Shown one piece after another: positions 31,643 through 41,099 of a stretch of DNA of 64,000 nt. Positions within the stretch are counted from its first letter, which is position 1, and every line of letters starts with the position of its first letter. This stretch comes from Rhodobium orientis (GTDB lineage: Bacteria > Pseudomonadota > Alphaproteobacteria > Rhizobiales > Rhodobiaceae). The notes below the pieces were generated by a model. It had not been told where the DNA came from. It saw nothing but the letters and a program-made list of their open reading frames with translations, and made no database searches. The position numbers and the translations under genes are program-made. Location: contig NZ_NPEV01000001.1 of assembly GCF_003258835.1 (NCBI RefSeq), positions 62,001 through 126,000 on the forward strand, given 5' to 3'.

Positions 31643-32521
31643 ATGACGAAATCAATGCTTGGGGTAATCGGCGGATCGGGTCTCTACGATCTGCCGGGGC
31701 TGGAAAACGCGCGCTGGGAGACGGTCGAGAGCCCCTGGGGCGAGCCGTCCGACGCGATCTGCATCGGCGAGGTCGACGGCCTGCCGATCGCCTTCCTGCC
31801 GCGGCACGGGCGCGGCCACAGGCTGAGCCCGACCGGCATCAACTACCGGGCCAATATCGACGCCATGAAGCGGATCGGCGTCACCGACCTTGTCTCCGTC
31901 TCGGCCTGCGGCTCGCTGAAGGAGGAGCTGGCGCCGGGCACCTTCGTGCTGGTCGAACAGTTCATAGACCGCACCTTCGCGCGCGAAAAGAGCTTCTTCG
32001 GCAATGGCTGCGTCGCCCATGTCTCCATGGCCTATCCGGTCAGCCCCGGTCTCGTCGACGAGATCGAGAAGGCGGCGCGGGCCGAGGACATCGCCTACCG
32101 GCGCGGTGGCACGTATCTGGCCATGGAGGGCCCGCAGTTCTCCTCGCTGGCCGAAAGCCACCTCTATCGCGGCTGGGGCTGCGACGTCATCGGCATGACC
32201 AACATGCCGGAGGCCAAGCTCGCGCGCGAGGCGGAACTCTGCTACGCGACTGTGGCCATGGTCACCGACTATGATTCCTGGCATCCGGACCATGGCGAGG
32301 TCGACATCACGGCGATCCTCAAGGTGCTGAAGGAAAATGCCCACCACGCCCAGCAGCTCGTCGGCCGGCTCGCCCGCGATTTCCCGCGCGAGCACCAGCC
32401 CTGTCCGATCGGCTCCGACACCGCCCTCGACTTCGCCATGATCACGGCGCCGGACGCGCGCGATCCCGCCCTCGTCGCCAAGCTCGATGCGGTCGCCGGC
32501 CGTGTCCTCAACAAGTCCTGA
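31643..32521 (+). CDS. mtnP: S-methyl-5'-thioadenosine phosphorylase
   Basis: The 292-residue enzyme cleaves methylthioadenosine with phosphate to adenine and 5-methylthioribose-1-phosphate. The N-terminal phosphate loop [17 protein letters not shown], the purine pocket and phosphate segment [16 protein letters not shown], and the [16 protein letters not shown] and MVTDYDSWH motifs match MTAP closely. I start at ATG 31643 ([11 protein letters not shown]). apt follows after ten bases and recycles the adenine that MtnP releases. Confidence 0.93.
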   Translation: MTKSMLGVIGGSGLYDLPGLENARWETVESPWGEPSDAICIGEVDGLPIAFLPRHGRGHRLSPTGINYRANIDAMKRIGVTDLVSVSACGSLKEELAPGTFVLVEQFIDRTFAREKSFFGNGCVAHVSMAYPVSPGLVDEIEKAARAEDIAYRRGGTYLAMEGPQFSSLAESHLYRGWGCDVIGMTNMPEAKLAREAELCYATVAMVTDYDSWHPDHGEVDITAILKVLKENAHHAQQLVGRLARDFPREHQPCPIGSDTALDFAMITAPDARDPALVAKLDAVAGRVLNKS

Positions 32522-32531
32522 GGAGGCAGCC

Positions 32532-33083
32532 ATGGAACTTCGCAACGGAATGGACCTGAAGCGGCTCGTGCGGACGATCCCGGACTATCCCAAGCCGGGC
32601 ATCATGTTCCGCGACCTGACCACGCTGTTCGCCGATCCGGCGGGCCTTCGCGCCGCCGTCGACGAGATCGTCTGGCCGTTCTTCAAGGCCAAGGCGCAGA
32701 TCGACATCATCATCGGCATCGAGGCGCGCGGCTTCATCCTCGGCGGTGCCGTCGCCCACGAACTCGGCCGCGGCTTCGTGCCGATCCGCAAGAAGGGCAA
32801 GCTGCCGCACAAAACCATCGGCCAGGATTACAGCCTGGAATACGGCGTCGATACGATCGAGATTCACGCCGACGCGATCAAGCCGGGCGACCGGGTGCTG
32901 CTGATCGACGACCTGATCGCCACCGGTGGCACCGCGGTCGCCGCCGCCGAGCTGATCCACCGCTCCGGCGGCGAGATTGTCGCCGCCGCCTTCATCATCG
33001 ACCTGCCGGACCTCGGCGGCACCGCCCGCCTGCGCGACAAGGGCATTGCGGTGCATACGCTGATGGAATTCGAGGGGGATTGA
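32532..33083 (+). CDS. apt: Adenine phosphoribosyltransferase
   Basis: The 183-residue enzyme joins adenine to PRPP to make AMP. It shows the family segments [33 protein letters not shown] and the PRPP-binding [20 protein letters not shown] (about 122-141). A perfect AGGAGG lies before ATG 32532. Together with mtnP upstream it returns the adenine of methylthioadenosine to the nucleotide pool. Confidence 0.97.
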   Translation: MELRNGMDLKRLVRTIPDYPKPGIMFRDLTTLFADPAGLRAAVDEIVWPFFKAKAQIDIIIGIEARGFILGGAVAHELGRGFVPIRKKGKLPHKTIGQDYSLEYGVDTIEIHADAIKPGDRVLLIDDLIATGGTAVAAAELIHRSGGEIVAAAFIIDLPDLGGTARLRDKGIAVHTLMEFEGD

Positions 33084-33108
33084 GGGCTGCCCGGGCGGCA
33101 TTGAAGAG

Positions 33109-33128
33109 TTATAGTTATATGCCTATAA
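33109..33128. promoter_or_regulatory. AT-rich inverted repeat before the toxin-antitoxin unit
   Basis: TTATAG (33109-33114) and CTATAA (33123-33128) form a perfect 6-bp inverted repeat with 8-base spacing in an AT-rich segment that stands out from the GC-rich surroundings. It lies 29 bases before the toxin start and is a likely promoter/operator for HigA-type autorepression. Confidence 0.55.
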
Positions 33129-33156
33129 TCTTCCTGCGGTCGGGATGCGAGGCATC

Positions 33157-33521
33157 GTGAAACCGTGCTTCTTCGTGGCTTCGAGCCGGGACGATCTCCG
33201 CGCCTTTCCGGATCCTGTGCGCCAGGAAGTCGGCCTTGCGCTCTACGAAGCGCAGTGCAGCTTTGAGGCGGGCTCGGCAAAAGCGCGCTGAAGGGATTCG
33301 GCGGCCGCGGCGTCCTGGAGGTGGTCGAGCACCACGACGGCAACACCTTTCGGGTGGTCTATACGGTTCGCCTTGCCGGTGCCGTCTATGTCCTTCACGC
33401 CTTCCAGAAGAAGTCGAAGAAGGGCATTGCGACGCCGAAGCAGGAGGTCGACCTGATCAGGCGGCGCTTGAAGGTTGCCGAGGAGCATCATCAGCGCTGG
33501 CGCACGGAGGAGAGCCGATGA
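33157..33521 (+). pseudogene. HigB/Gp49-like toxin, interrupted by a frameshift
   Basis: The frame opening at GTG 33157 (KPCFFVASSRDDLRAFPDPV) resembles the N-terminus of RelE/HigB-like toxins of the phage Gp49 type and runs to TGA 33289-33291. The C-terminal part (KGFGGRGVLEVVEHHDG to LHAFQKKSKKGIATP) continues in another frame and ends at TGA 33519-33521. A GC dinucleotide too many in the GCGCGC run at about 33284-33288 would explain the shift (expected AKALKGF). The C-terminal half overlaps the antitoxin ATG by four bases, as in intact operons. Either the toxin is inactivated, or this is a sequencing error; a real frameshift is the simpler reading. Confidence 0.65.
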
Positions 33522-33865
33522 CGGACGAGAAAACGGATGCGGTCGTTGTCGGAAGTGGCAACGTCTTTGCCGATCTCGGCCTGCCCGATGCGGACGAGCA
33601 TCTCCTGAAGGCCGAGATCGTCGTGCAACTGAAACGCCTGATCGCCGAGCGTCAGCTCACTCAGACGAAAGCGGCGACGCTGATTGGCATGGCCCAGCCG
33701 GACCTGTCCAATCTCCTGCGCGGGCAGCTTCGCGGAGTGTCTGTAGAGCGGCTGATGCGGGCGCTGACCGCACTCGGTCAGGACATCGACATCCGCATCG
33801 GTCCGCGCGACGACGACAGCCGGCCGGCCCGCATCAGAGTTCTGGCTACCGAGTCTGGCGCGTAA
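33518..33865 (+). CDS. HigA/XRE-type antitoxin
   Basis: The 115-residue protein has a helix-turn-helix of the XRE type in the region LTQTKAATLIGMAQPDLSNL (about 48-67), followed by the RGVSVERLMRALTALGQD helix typical of the HigA/DUF-type partners of Gp49-like toxins. It starts within the stop of the toxin (ATGA 33518-33521), after a GGAGGAG ribosome site. It looks intact. Antitoxins of this class repress their own promoter and neutralise the toxin. Confidence 0.82.
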   Translation: MTDEKTDAVVVGSGNVFADLGLPDADEHLLKAEIVVQLKRLIAERQLTQTKAATLIGMAQPDLSNLLRGQLRGVSVERLMRALTALGQDIDIRIGPRDDDSRPARIRVLATESGA

Positions 33866-33874
33866 CCGGTCGTC

Positions 33875-34351
33875 TCAGACTGGCCTCAACGGCAAAAAAA
33901 TGCGGCCGGTGAAGCGCATGACCGGAGTGCCGTCCTGGTTTTCGGCGCCGTTTTCCGAGGTCAGGATGCCGAAGTCGGGGCGCGAGCGGGAGATGCGCTT
34001 GTCGACGATCCTTGAGGAAAGGCTCAAGGTGTCGCCGGCATAGACCGGCTTCGTCCAGCTGAGGTCCTCGATGCCGGGCGAGGGACCCATGGCGACGACC
34101 GGGATGCCGGCGGCATGGAGGCGCGCGTCCTCCGCCACCCAGTAGTCCACATAGGCGCGGATCCAAAGCGCCGTGGTGTGCCAGCCGCTGGCGCAAAGGC
34201 CGCCGAAATGGCTCTTGCGGGCCGCCTCGTCGGAGAGGTGGAAGGCCTGGGGGTCGTATTTTTTCGCGAAGGCGACGATCTCCTCGGCGGTCACCGTGCG
34301 GCGGCCGAGGTCCATCTCAAGGCCGATTTCGATCTCCTCGAAGCGCCTCAC
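33875..34351 (-). CDS. MaoC-like hotdog dehydratase (second of pair)
   Basis: The 158-residue single hotdog domain has the MaoC/R-hydratase pattern: YDPQAFHLSDEAAR (about 32-45), the HFGGLCASGWHTTALWIRA helix and the C-terminal DLSWTKPVYAGDTL strand. The Asp and His of the hydratase motif are present. It may hydrate enoyl-CoA. Its ATG overlaps the stop of the upstream paralogue by four bases. Confidence 0.85.
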   Translation of the reverse strand: MRRFEEIEIGLEMDLGRRTVTAEEIVAFAKKYDPQAFHLSDEAARKSHFGGLCASGWHTTALWIRAYVDYWVAEDARLHAAGIPVVAMGPSPGIEDLSWTKPVYAGDTLSLSSRIVDKRISRSRPDFGILTSENGAENQDGTPVMRFTGRIFLPLRPV

Positions 34352-34800
34352 GGGGCCGCCCTCCGGCCCTGCAGCATTGGAAATTCCATTTCAAGGAGCG
34401 CGCTGCCGGTCTCGTCCATCAGCGTTGCCCGGCACTGGACGATGCCCATTTCCGGGCGCGAGCGCGAGGCGCGGGCGTCGAGCACCAGGAGACGGGCAAA
34501 AAGCCGTCCCGGCACCACCGGCTTCAGCCAGCGCACCCTGTCGATGCTGCCGGCGCCCATGGAGGCGGTGTTGGCAAGGAGGCCGTCGACCATCAACCGC
34601 ATGGTGACGCCGCAGGCCTGCCAGCCGGAGGCGCAGAAGGTGCCGAGCAGCGAGGCTTTTCCGGCCTCCTCGTCGAGATGGAAGGGCTGGGGATCGAAGG
34701 CCGTTGCGAACTCCACGATCTCATCGTGGGCGAGATCGTAGCTGCCGAGGTCGATCTCCTCGCCGGGGACGAAATCCTCGAAATAGCGGAACTCAGTCAT
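34348..34800 (-). CDS. MaoC-like hotdog dehydratase (first of pair)
   Basis: The 150-residue hotdog protein resembles its neighbour: FDPQPFHLDEEAGK, LGTFCASGWQACGVTMRLM and RVRWLKPVVPGRL. The two proteins share the same layout and probably arose by duplication; MaoC-type halves often pair, one carrying the catalytic residues. They may form a heterodimeric (R)-specific enoyl-CoA hydratase. No acyl-CoA dehydrogenase or ligase is next to them, so the pathway is open. Confidence 0.82.
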   Translation of the reverse strand: MTEFRYFEDFVPGEEIDLGSYDLAHDEIVEFATAFDPQPFHLDEEAGKASLLGTFCASGWQACGVTMRLMVDGLLANTASMGAGSIDRVRWLKPVVPGRLFARLLVLDARASRSRPEMGIVQCRATLMDETGSALLEMEFPMLQGRRAAP

Positions 34801-34856
34801 GGGAGCACTTTTGCGATCGGAAGGTATCGAATCTTTATCTGAAAATGTCGCGCCGG

Positions 34857-35573
34857 TCAGGTCGCGAGGCGCCAGATCAGCGGCAACAGGATGGCGGTCG
34901 CCAGCGCGTTGAGGCCCATGGCAAGGCCGGAAAAGGCGCCGGCGATCTCCGTTTCCTGAAAGGCGCGCGCGGTGCCGATGCCGTGGCTCGCGGTTCCGAG
35001 GCCGAGGCCCCTTGCGGCCGGATCGCGGATGCCGATGAGGGTGAGGACGAGGGGCCCCACCATCGCCCCGAAGATGCCGGTGACGATAACCAGCACGGCG
35101 GTCAGCGAGGGAAGGCCGCCGAGCCGTTCGGCAATGCCCATGGCGACGGGGGCGGTCACCGACTTGGCGGCAAGGGAGGCAAGGGCATCGCGCGAGCCAT
35201 CCAGCAGATAGCCGATGGCGAGCGCGGAGAGGATGGCGGTGAGCGAGCCGGTGATGAGGCTGACCGCGATGGCGACGGCGGAGCGGCGGATGCGCTCGAA
35301 CTGGCGGTAGAGCGGTACGGCAAGCGCCACGGTCGCCGGGCCGAGCAGGAAATGGACGAACTGGGCGCCGTCGAAATAGTCCTGGTAGCTGGTGCGGGTC
35401 AGGAGCAGCAGCGCAACGAGGATCGCGACGGCGAGGAACACCGGATTGGCGAGCGGGTTCGAGCCGCTCTTCTTGTAGATCAGCGTCCCGATCAGGAAGG
35501 CGGCAAGGGTGAGCGTCAGGTGCAGGAGCGGCGAGGCGCTTAAGTAGGCCCAGATGTCGCGCAGGTCCGCCAT
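34857..35573 (-). CDS. lrgB: LrgB family membrane protein
   Basis: The 238-residue polytopic protein matches LrgB/CidB: repeated membrane segments from LHLTLTLAAFLIGTLIYKK onward and the family stretch LAAKSVTAPVAMGIAERLGG (about 132-151). LrgAB was first studied as an antiholin-like system and in several bacteria acts in pyruvate or glycolate transport. It begins four bases after lrgA stops, so the two are cotranscribed. Confidence 0.9.
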   Translation of the reverse strand: MADLRDIWAYLSASPLLHLTLTLAAFLIGTLIYKKSGSNPLANPVFLAVAILVALLLLTRTSYQDYFDGAQFVHFLLGPATVALAVPLYRQFERIRRSAVAIAVSLITGSLTAILSALAIGYLLDGSRDALASLAAKSVTAPVAMGIAERLGGLPSLTAVLVIVTGIFGAMVGPLVLTLIGIRDPAARGLGLGTASHGIGTARAFQETEIAGAFSGLAMGLNALATAILLPLIWRLAT

Positions 35574-35577
35574 CGGC

Positions 35578-35931
35578 TCAGCCCTTTTCCGTGTCGCCGC
35601 GCCGGCCGAACCAGGCCATGATCGTGGCGGTCACCGCGATGGTGAGGACGGTGCTGACGACAAGCGCTGCGCCGATCGGCAGGGCTTCAGAAGCGATCAG
35701 CCGGAAATGCAGCATGACGCCGACGCCGGCCGGCACGAACAGCAGCGACAGGTGAGCGAGCAGCGTGTCGGCGACCCTGGCAAGGTCGGCCGGGACGCTG
35801 CCGCGAAGGGCGAGGAAGGCGAACAAGAGGACCATGCCGACGACCGGGCCGGGCACGGGCAGGCCGAGGAAATGTGTGATCAGTTCGCCGGCGAGCTGGC
35901 AGGAAAAGATGAGCGTCAGATAGGCGAGCAT
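35578..35931 (-). CDS. lrgA: LrgA/CidA family holin-like protein
   Basis: The 117-residue protein has four predicted membrane segments and the CidA/LrgA core (SCQLAGELITHFLGLPVPGP and GMVLLFAFLAL), followed by FVPAGVGVMLHFRLI. It works with LrgB, which follows immediately. No LytSR-like regulator is adjacent here, so the regulation is not shown by the context. Confidence 0.9.
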   Translation of the reverse strand: MLAYLTLIFSCQLAGELITHFLGLPVPGPVVGMVLLFAFLALRGSVPADLARVADTLLAHLSLLFVPAGVGVMLHFRLIASEALPIGAALVVSTVLTIAVTATIMAWFGRRGDTEKG

Positions 35932-36014
35932 GGAACGGCCCGTGTGTTTGGCAATGCCGAGAGGAGAGCCGGTAGCGCGGGCAAGGTCAAGCGGGCGTTG
36001 GCCCGCGCAGGCCT

Positions 36015-37112
36015 CTAGGTATTGAACTTGAAGAGCATGACGTCGCCGTCCTGGGTGACGTATTCCTTGCCTTCGTCGCGGGCCTTGCCGGCGGTCTTGG
36101 CGCCCTGTTCGCCGCCGCAGGCGACGAAGTCGTCAAAGGCGATGGTCTGGGCGCGGATGAAGCCGCGCTCGAAGTCGCTGTGGATGACGCCGGCGGCCTG
36201 GGGAGCCTTTGCACCCCGGTAGACGGTCCAGGCGCGGGCCTCCTTCGGCCCGGCGGTGAAGAAGGTGATCAGGTGGAGGAGGTCGTAGCCGGCGCGGATC
36301 AGCCGGTCGAGGCCCGGCTCCTCAAGGCCGATGGTCTCCAGGAACTCGGCCTGCTCGTCCGCCGAGAGCTGGGCGATCTCCGCCTCGATGGCAGCGGAAA
36401 TGACGACGGCGGCAGCGCCCTGGGAGGCGGCCATTTCCTCGACCTTGGCGGAGAGCGCGTTGCCCGTTCCGGCCGATTCCTCGTCGACATTGCAGACATA
36501 GAGGACCGGCTTGGAGGTCAACAGGTTGAGGGCCTTGAAGGCAGCCTCGTCGTCTTTGGCAACGTCCAGCAGGCGCGCCGGCTTGCCGTCCTGGAGGAGG
36601 GCGAGCGCGCCCTCCATCACCGGCAGGACGGCCTTTGCCTCCTTGTCGCCGACCTGCGCCTTCTTGCGCAGCGCCACGATGCGGCGCTCCAGGCTCTCAA
36701 GGTCGGCAAGCATCAGCTCGGTCTCGACGGTCTCGGCGTCGGTGACGGGATCGATGCGGCCGTCGACATGGGTGACGTCGCCGTCCTCAAAGCAGCGCAA
36801 GACATGGACGACGGCGTCGACCTCGCGGATGTTGGCGAGGAACTGGTTGCCGAGGCCCTCGCCCTTGGAGGCGCCGCGCACCAGGCCGGCGATGTCGACG
36901 AAGGTGATGCGGGTCGGCACGATGTTGGCCGAGCCGGCGAATTCGGCGATCTTGTCGAGCCGCGGATCGGGCACGGCGACCTCGCCGGTGTTCGGCTCGA
37001 TGGTGCAGAACGGATAGTTGGCGGCCTGGGCCGCCGCGGTCTTGGTCAGGGCGTTGAACAGCGTCGACTTGCCGACATTCGGCAGACCGACGATCCCGCA
37101 TTTGAAACCCAT
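36015..37112 (-). CDS. ychF: Redox-responsive ATPase YchF
   Basis: The 365-residue protein is the Obg-family ATPase YchF/OLA1. The P-loop GLPNVGKSTLFNALTKT (about 8-24) and the DIAGLVRGASKGEGLGNQFL switch region are intact. The usual G4 NKxD motif reads NVDE (about 208-211), the change linked to ATP instead of GTP preference. A TGS-like domain closes the protein. It acts around translation and the stress response. Upstream lies pth, separated by a 103-base gap with a palindrome. Confidence 0.95.
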   Translation of the reverse strand: MGFKCGIVGLPNVGKSTLFNALTKTAAAQAANYPFCTIEPNTGEVAVPDPRLDKIAEFAGSANIVPTRITFVDIAGLVRGASKGEGLGNQFLANIREVDAVVHVLRCFEDGDVTHVDGRIDPVTDAETVETELMLADLESLERRIVALRKKAQVGDKEAKAVLPVMEGALALLQDGKPARLLDVAKDDEAAFKALNLLTSKPVLYVCNVDEESAGTGNALSAKVEEMAASQGAAAVVISAAIEAEIAQLSADEQAEFLETIGLEEPGLDRLIRAGYDLLHLITFFTAGPKEARAWTVYRGAKAPQAAGVIHSDFERGFIRAQTIAFDDFVACGGEQGAKTAGKARDEGKEYVTQDGDVMLFKFNT

Positions 37113-37162
37113 GGTCTTTTCGTCTTTCCGGTTGGGCGCTTAATGCCCGAGGTCTTTAGCTT

Positions 37163-37210
37163 GGCATCGGGTGATTCCGAAAACCGGTGCCCACTTTTCG
37201 GCCCGATGCC
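37163..37210. repeat. 48-bp nested palindrome (rhizobial intergenic type)
   Basis: GGCATCGGG (37163-37171) pairs with CCCGATGCC (37202-37210) and, inside, CCGAAAA (37177-37183) pairs with TTTTCGG (37195-37201); the centre contains CCGGTGCCCAC. Elements with the words CCGAAAACCGG and CCACTTTTCGG are common short palindromic repeats in Hyphomicrobiales genomes. It fills the pth-ychF gap and would be transcribed as a hairpin. Confidence 0.75.
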
Positions 37211-37215
37211 CGAAA

Positions 37216-37977
37216 TCAGTCATGCTTTCCGAACAGCCGGGCGAGGCCCTCGGCCAGCGCGCCGCGCTTTTGCGGCTCGGCAGGCTTGTCCGCCGTCGCC
37301 GGTTTTTCTGCCGGCGTGTCGGCCGCCTTCGGATCGGGCTTCGCCTCCGGCTTGTCGTTCTTCTTTCCGCCACCCTTGCCCTTTGCCGGCTTCTTCGGCC
37401 CGGTGGGGCTGCCGCCGAGCGCCAGGTGCAGCTTGTTGGCGAAGGCGGAATCGGCGCCGGTCGCTAAGAGCACCGCGTTGTCGGCAATGGCGTCGAGCAA
37501 CGGCTCCAGCCAGTCGAGGTCCGCCTTGGCGAAGTCCTTCAGGACATAGGAATGGACCAGCTCCTTGCGGCCGGGATGGCCGATGCCGAGGCGCAGGCGC
37601 CGGTAGCGGTCGCCGATCTGGGAGGTGATGGACCTGAGGCCGTTGTGGCCGCCATGGCCGCCGCCGGTCTTCATCCGCGTCTTTGCCGGCGGCAGGTCGA
37701 GTTCGTCATGGATGACGACCACGTCCTCGGGCTGAAGCTTGTAGAAGCGGACGACCTCGCCGACGGCGCGGCCGGATTCGTTCATATAGGTCATCGGCTT
37801 GACGAGAAGCACCTTCTCGCTGCCGAGATGGCCGTCGGCGACCTCCGCCTGGAATTTCCGCCGCCAGGGCGAGAAGCCATGGCGGCGGTGTACGGCGTCG
37901 ACGGCCATGAAGCCGATATTGTGGCGATTGTCGGCGTAGTCGGAGCCGGGATTGCCAAGGCCAACGAGTATGAACAT
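37216..37977 (-). CDS. pth: Peptidyl-tRNA hydrolase with basic C-terminal extension
   Basis: Pth releases tRNA from prematurely dropped peptidyl-tRNA. The core (about 1-190) shows the catalytic region [19 protein letters not shown] with the active-site His, the Asn of [11 protein letters not shown] and the Asp segment [12 protein letters not shown] 60-residue Lys/Pro/Ala-rich tail (about 193-253) ending in a short amphipathic helix follows, a feature of rhizobial Pth proteins. The gene is read 33 bases after the rplY stop and so belongs to rplY-pth-ychF. Confidence 0.95.
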   Translation of the reverse strand: MFILVGLGNPGSDYADNRHNIGFMAVDAVHRRHGFSPWRRKFQAEVADGHLGSEKVLLVKPMTYMNESGRAVGEVVRFYKLQPEDVVVIHDELDLPPAKTRMKTGGGHGGHNGLRSITSQIGDRYRRLRLGIGHPGRKELVHSYVLKDFAKADLDWLEPLLDAIADNAVLLATGADSAFANKLHLALGGSPTGPKKPAKGKGGGKKNDKPEAKPDPKAADTPAEKPATADKPAEPQKRGALAEGLARLFGKHD

Positions 37978-38010
37978 GGCCGGCCCTCCCGGCTTGCCGT
38001 CCGGGACCGA

Positions 38011-38694
38011 TTACTGCTCGGAGCCGTCTTCGGACTTCTCCGAACCGTCTTCCCCGCCTTCGCCCTCGCCCTCGGCTTCCGCCTCGGCTTCGGCCGCTTC
38101 GGCTTCTTCCTCTTCCTCCTCCTGGAGGCCGGCAGGAGCCGCGATGGTGGCGATGGTGAAGTCGCGGTCGGTGATCGCCGGGGTCACCCCTTCCGGCAGG
38201 GTCACCGCCGAAATGTGGATGGAATCGCCGAGATCGAGGCCGGCAAGGTCCAGTTCCAGATTGTCCGGAATGGCGTCGACCGGGCAGTCGAGTTCGACCG
38301 TGTAGCGAACGACGTTGAGGACGCCGCCGCGCTTCAGACCCTTGCTCGACTCTTCGTTGATGAAGGTCACCGGCACTTCGACGGTCAGCTTGGCACCCTT
38401 GGTGATGCGCAGGAAGTCGATGTGCAGGAGTTCGTCGCGAACCGGGTGAAGCTGGAAGTCGCGCGGGATGACCCGGGACTTCTTGCCGTCGACATTGACG
38501 GTGGCGACCGTGGTCATGAAGGCGCCGCCATGCAGACGCATGGTCATGTCCTTCAAATCGACCGCAATCGGCTCGGGGGATTTCTTGTCGCCGTAAATCA
38601 CGGCAGGAATCTTGTTCTCGCGGCGCAATGCACGTGCGGCCCCCTTGCCAACCCGCTCGCGCACCGTGGCCGCTATCTCGTAGCTCTCGCTCAT
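38011..38694 (-). CDS. rplY: 50S ribosomal protein L25/general stress protein Ctc
   Basis: The 227-residue long form of L25 (Ctc/TL5 type) binds 5S rRNA through its N-terminal beta barrel ([20 protein letters not shown]) and has a C-terminal beta domain ([20 protein letters not shown]). The last 35 residues are a run of Glu, Ala, Asp and Ser, an acidic tail unusual outside alphaproteobacteria. ATG 38694 follows an AAGGAG site. pth is downstream in the same unit. Confidence 0.95.
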   Translation of the reverse strand: MSESYEIAATVRERVGKGAARALRRENKIPAVIYGDKKSPEPIAVDLKDMTMRLHGGAFMTTVATVNVDGKKSRVIPRDFQLHPVRDELLHIDFLRITKGAKLTVEVPVTFINEESSKGLKRGGVLNVVRYTVELDCPVDAIPDNLELDLAGLDLGDSIHISAVTLPEGVTPAITDRDFTIATIAAPAGLQEEEEEEAEAAEAEAEAEGEGEGGEDGSEKSEDGSEQ

Positions 38695-38869
38695 CGGTGT
38701 CTCCTTAAAGAAAAAAGGCCGCAAAAACTTGCGTGCCTGATCAGACGCCGCCTCCAGGGGTGCAAGCGCCGCGGGCCGCTTATAGTGGAGAGCGCGTCGA
38801 AGGGCAAGATGGCGCCGGGGCGCGGCACCCCGGTTTCTTGCCGTTTCTCGTTAAGGCGCCCGATCGATC

Positions 38870-39802
<933 letters not shown>

Positions 39803-40221
39803 GGGCGGGTACGTTTCTATCTGGCCACTGGTTTCGCTCGACGGGCGAGCGCTCAGTGCGCTGGGGACTGCAAACCACGCCGGGCGCACGACTTTTCGCT
39901 GCGGCGCTGAGGGCTTCCTTCTAGCAACGCTGTGGCGGGCGCACAACAGGAGGATGCCTTACGCGGTGGATGGGCGGACCGGGCTCCGCCCGCGTCAGCG
40001 CATCCGTCTTTACAATTATCGGCGGACGGCTAATCTTCAGGTGCCCATCCATGTGCAGCTAGGGTTCCGCCGAGCCGCCAGGTCAAACTGGCGAGCATCG
40101 GGTCCGGTCCGAGCGCTGTTACGAGCCCGAAATCGGGCAGACACCTTAAAGGCGAAAAAACTAGGGGGGATGGAAGGGCGTGCTTTGGCACGTCCGTTCA
40201 CACCCGGCCTTTGAGGTTTTC
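39803..40221. other. Gene-free gap between prs and EamA gene
   Basis: A 419-base stretch between the divergent prs and EamA genes holds a nested hairpin at 39952-40005 and a modest AT-rich part at 40010-40040. Both promoters must lie here. No RNA gene could be recognised and an open frame across part of the gap has no homologue that I know. Confidence 0.5.
39952..40005. repeat. Nested inverted repeat in prs upstream region
   Basis: GGATGC (39952-39957) pairs with GCATCC (40000-40005), and GGGCGG (39972-39977) pairs with CCGCCC (39986-39991) inside. It may fold in the 5' leader of prs on the minus strand or be a degenerate intergenic repeat. The fold is imperfect between the two stems. Confidence 0.45.
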
Positions 40222-41079
40222 ATGACACCCCTCGGTTTCGCTCTCGTCCTGGCGGCGGCGCTCTGCCACGCCACCTGGAATTTCTTCGTCAAACGGATCA
40301 ATGGCGGCCCGGAGTTGATCTGGTTGTTTTCGGTGCTGTCGGTAGCGCTCTACCTGCCGCTGGCGGTGGCGATCTGGGTTCGCTCCGCTGCCTTCGATCT
40401 CACCCAGCTCTCCTTCATCGCCGGCAGCACCGGCCTTCATCTCGGCTATTTCCTCGTCCTTCAGGCCGGCTATCGCACGGGCGATCTGTCGCTCGTCTAT
40501 CCGACCGCGCGGGCGACGGGCCCGCTGCTGTCGTCCGGGCTCGCCGTCGCCGTCCTCGGCGAGGCGATTTCCTGGCAGATCGCGGCCGGGGCCGTCGTCA
40601 TCGTCTTCGGCGTCTTCATGCTGACGGGCGGCGTGAGGCGATCGGCGGGCAATGCCACCGTCTCGCTCGCCTTCGGCATCGGCGCCGGAACGCTGATCGG
40701 CAGCTACACGGCGTGGGACGCCTATGCGGTCTCGGCGCTTGCCGTGCCGCCGCTACTGATGGACTACGCCTCCAGCGCCGGGCGCAGCATCGTCCTTGCC
40801 CCCGTCGCCTTCCGGCGCCGGGCCGACGTCTTGCGGCACTGGCGGGAGCACCGGGGCGGCGTTCTGGCGATCGCGGTCTTCAATCCGCTCGCCTATATCC
40901 TCGTCCTCGTCGCGCTGACCTTCACGCCGGTGGTGTTCGTGGCGCCGATCCGGGAAATCAGCGTGCTCGTCACCGTCCTGATGGGCAGCCTTCTTCTCGG
41001 CGAGGGCAATCTGCGTCACCGGCTTGGCTGGTCGGCGGTGATCCTTGCCGGGGTGGTGCTGTTGGCGTCTTCCGCGTGA
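40222..41079 (+). CDS. EamA family transporter (DMT superfamily)
   Basis: The 285-residue protein has ten membrane helices in two EamA repeats, of which GFALVLAAALCHATWNFFVK opens the first. A GAGG site precedes ATG 40222. The substrate is unknown; these carriers commonly export amino acids or metabolites. An upstream in-frame GTG/TTG does not improve the topology. Confidence 0.85.
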   Translation: MTPLGFALVLAAALCHATWNFFVKRINGGPELIWLFSVLSVALYLPLAVAIWVRSAAFDLTQLSFIAGSTGLHLGYFLVLQAGYRTGDLSLVYPTARATGPLLSSGLAVAVLGEAISWQIAAGAVVIVFGVFMLTGGVRRSAGNATVSLAFGIGAGTLIGSYTAWDAYAVSALAVPPLLMDYASSAGRSIVLAPVAFRRRADVLRHWREHRGGVLAIAVFNPLAYILVLVALTFTPVVFVAPIREISVLVTVLMGSLLLGEGNLRHRLGWSAVILAGVVLLASSA

Positions 41080-41099
41080 GTGCCACAGGGCGGGTTCGG

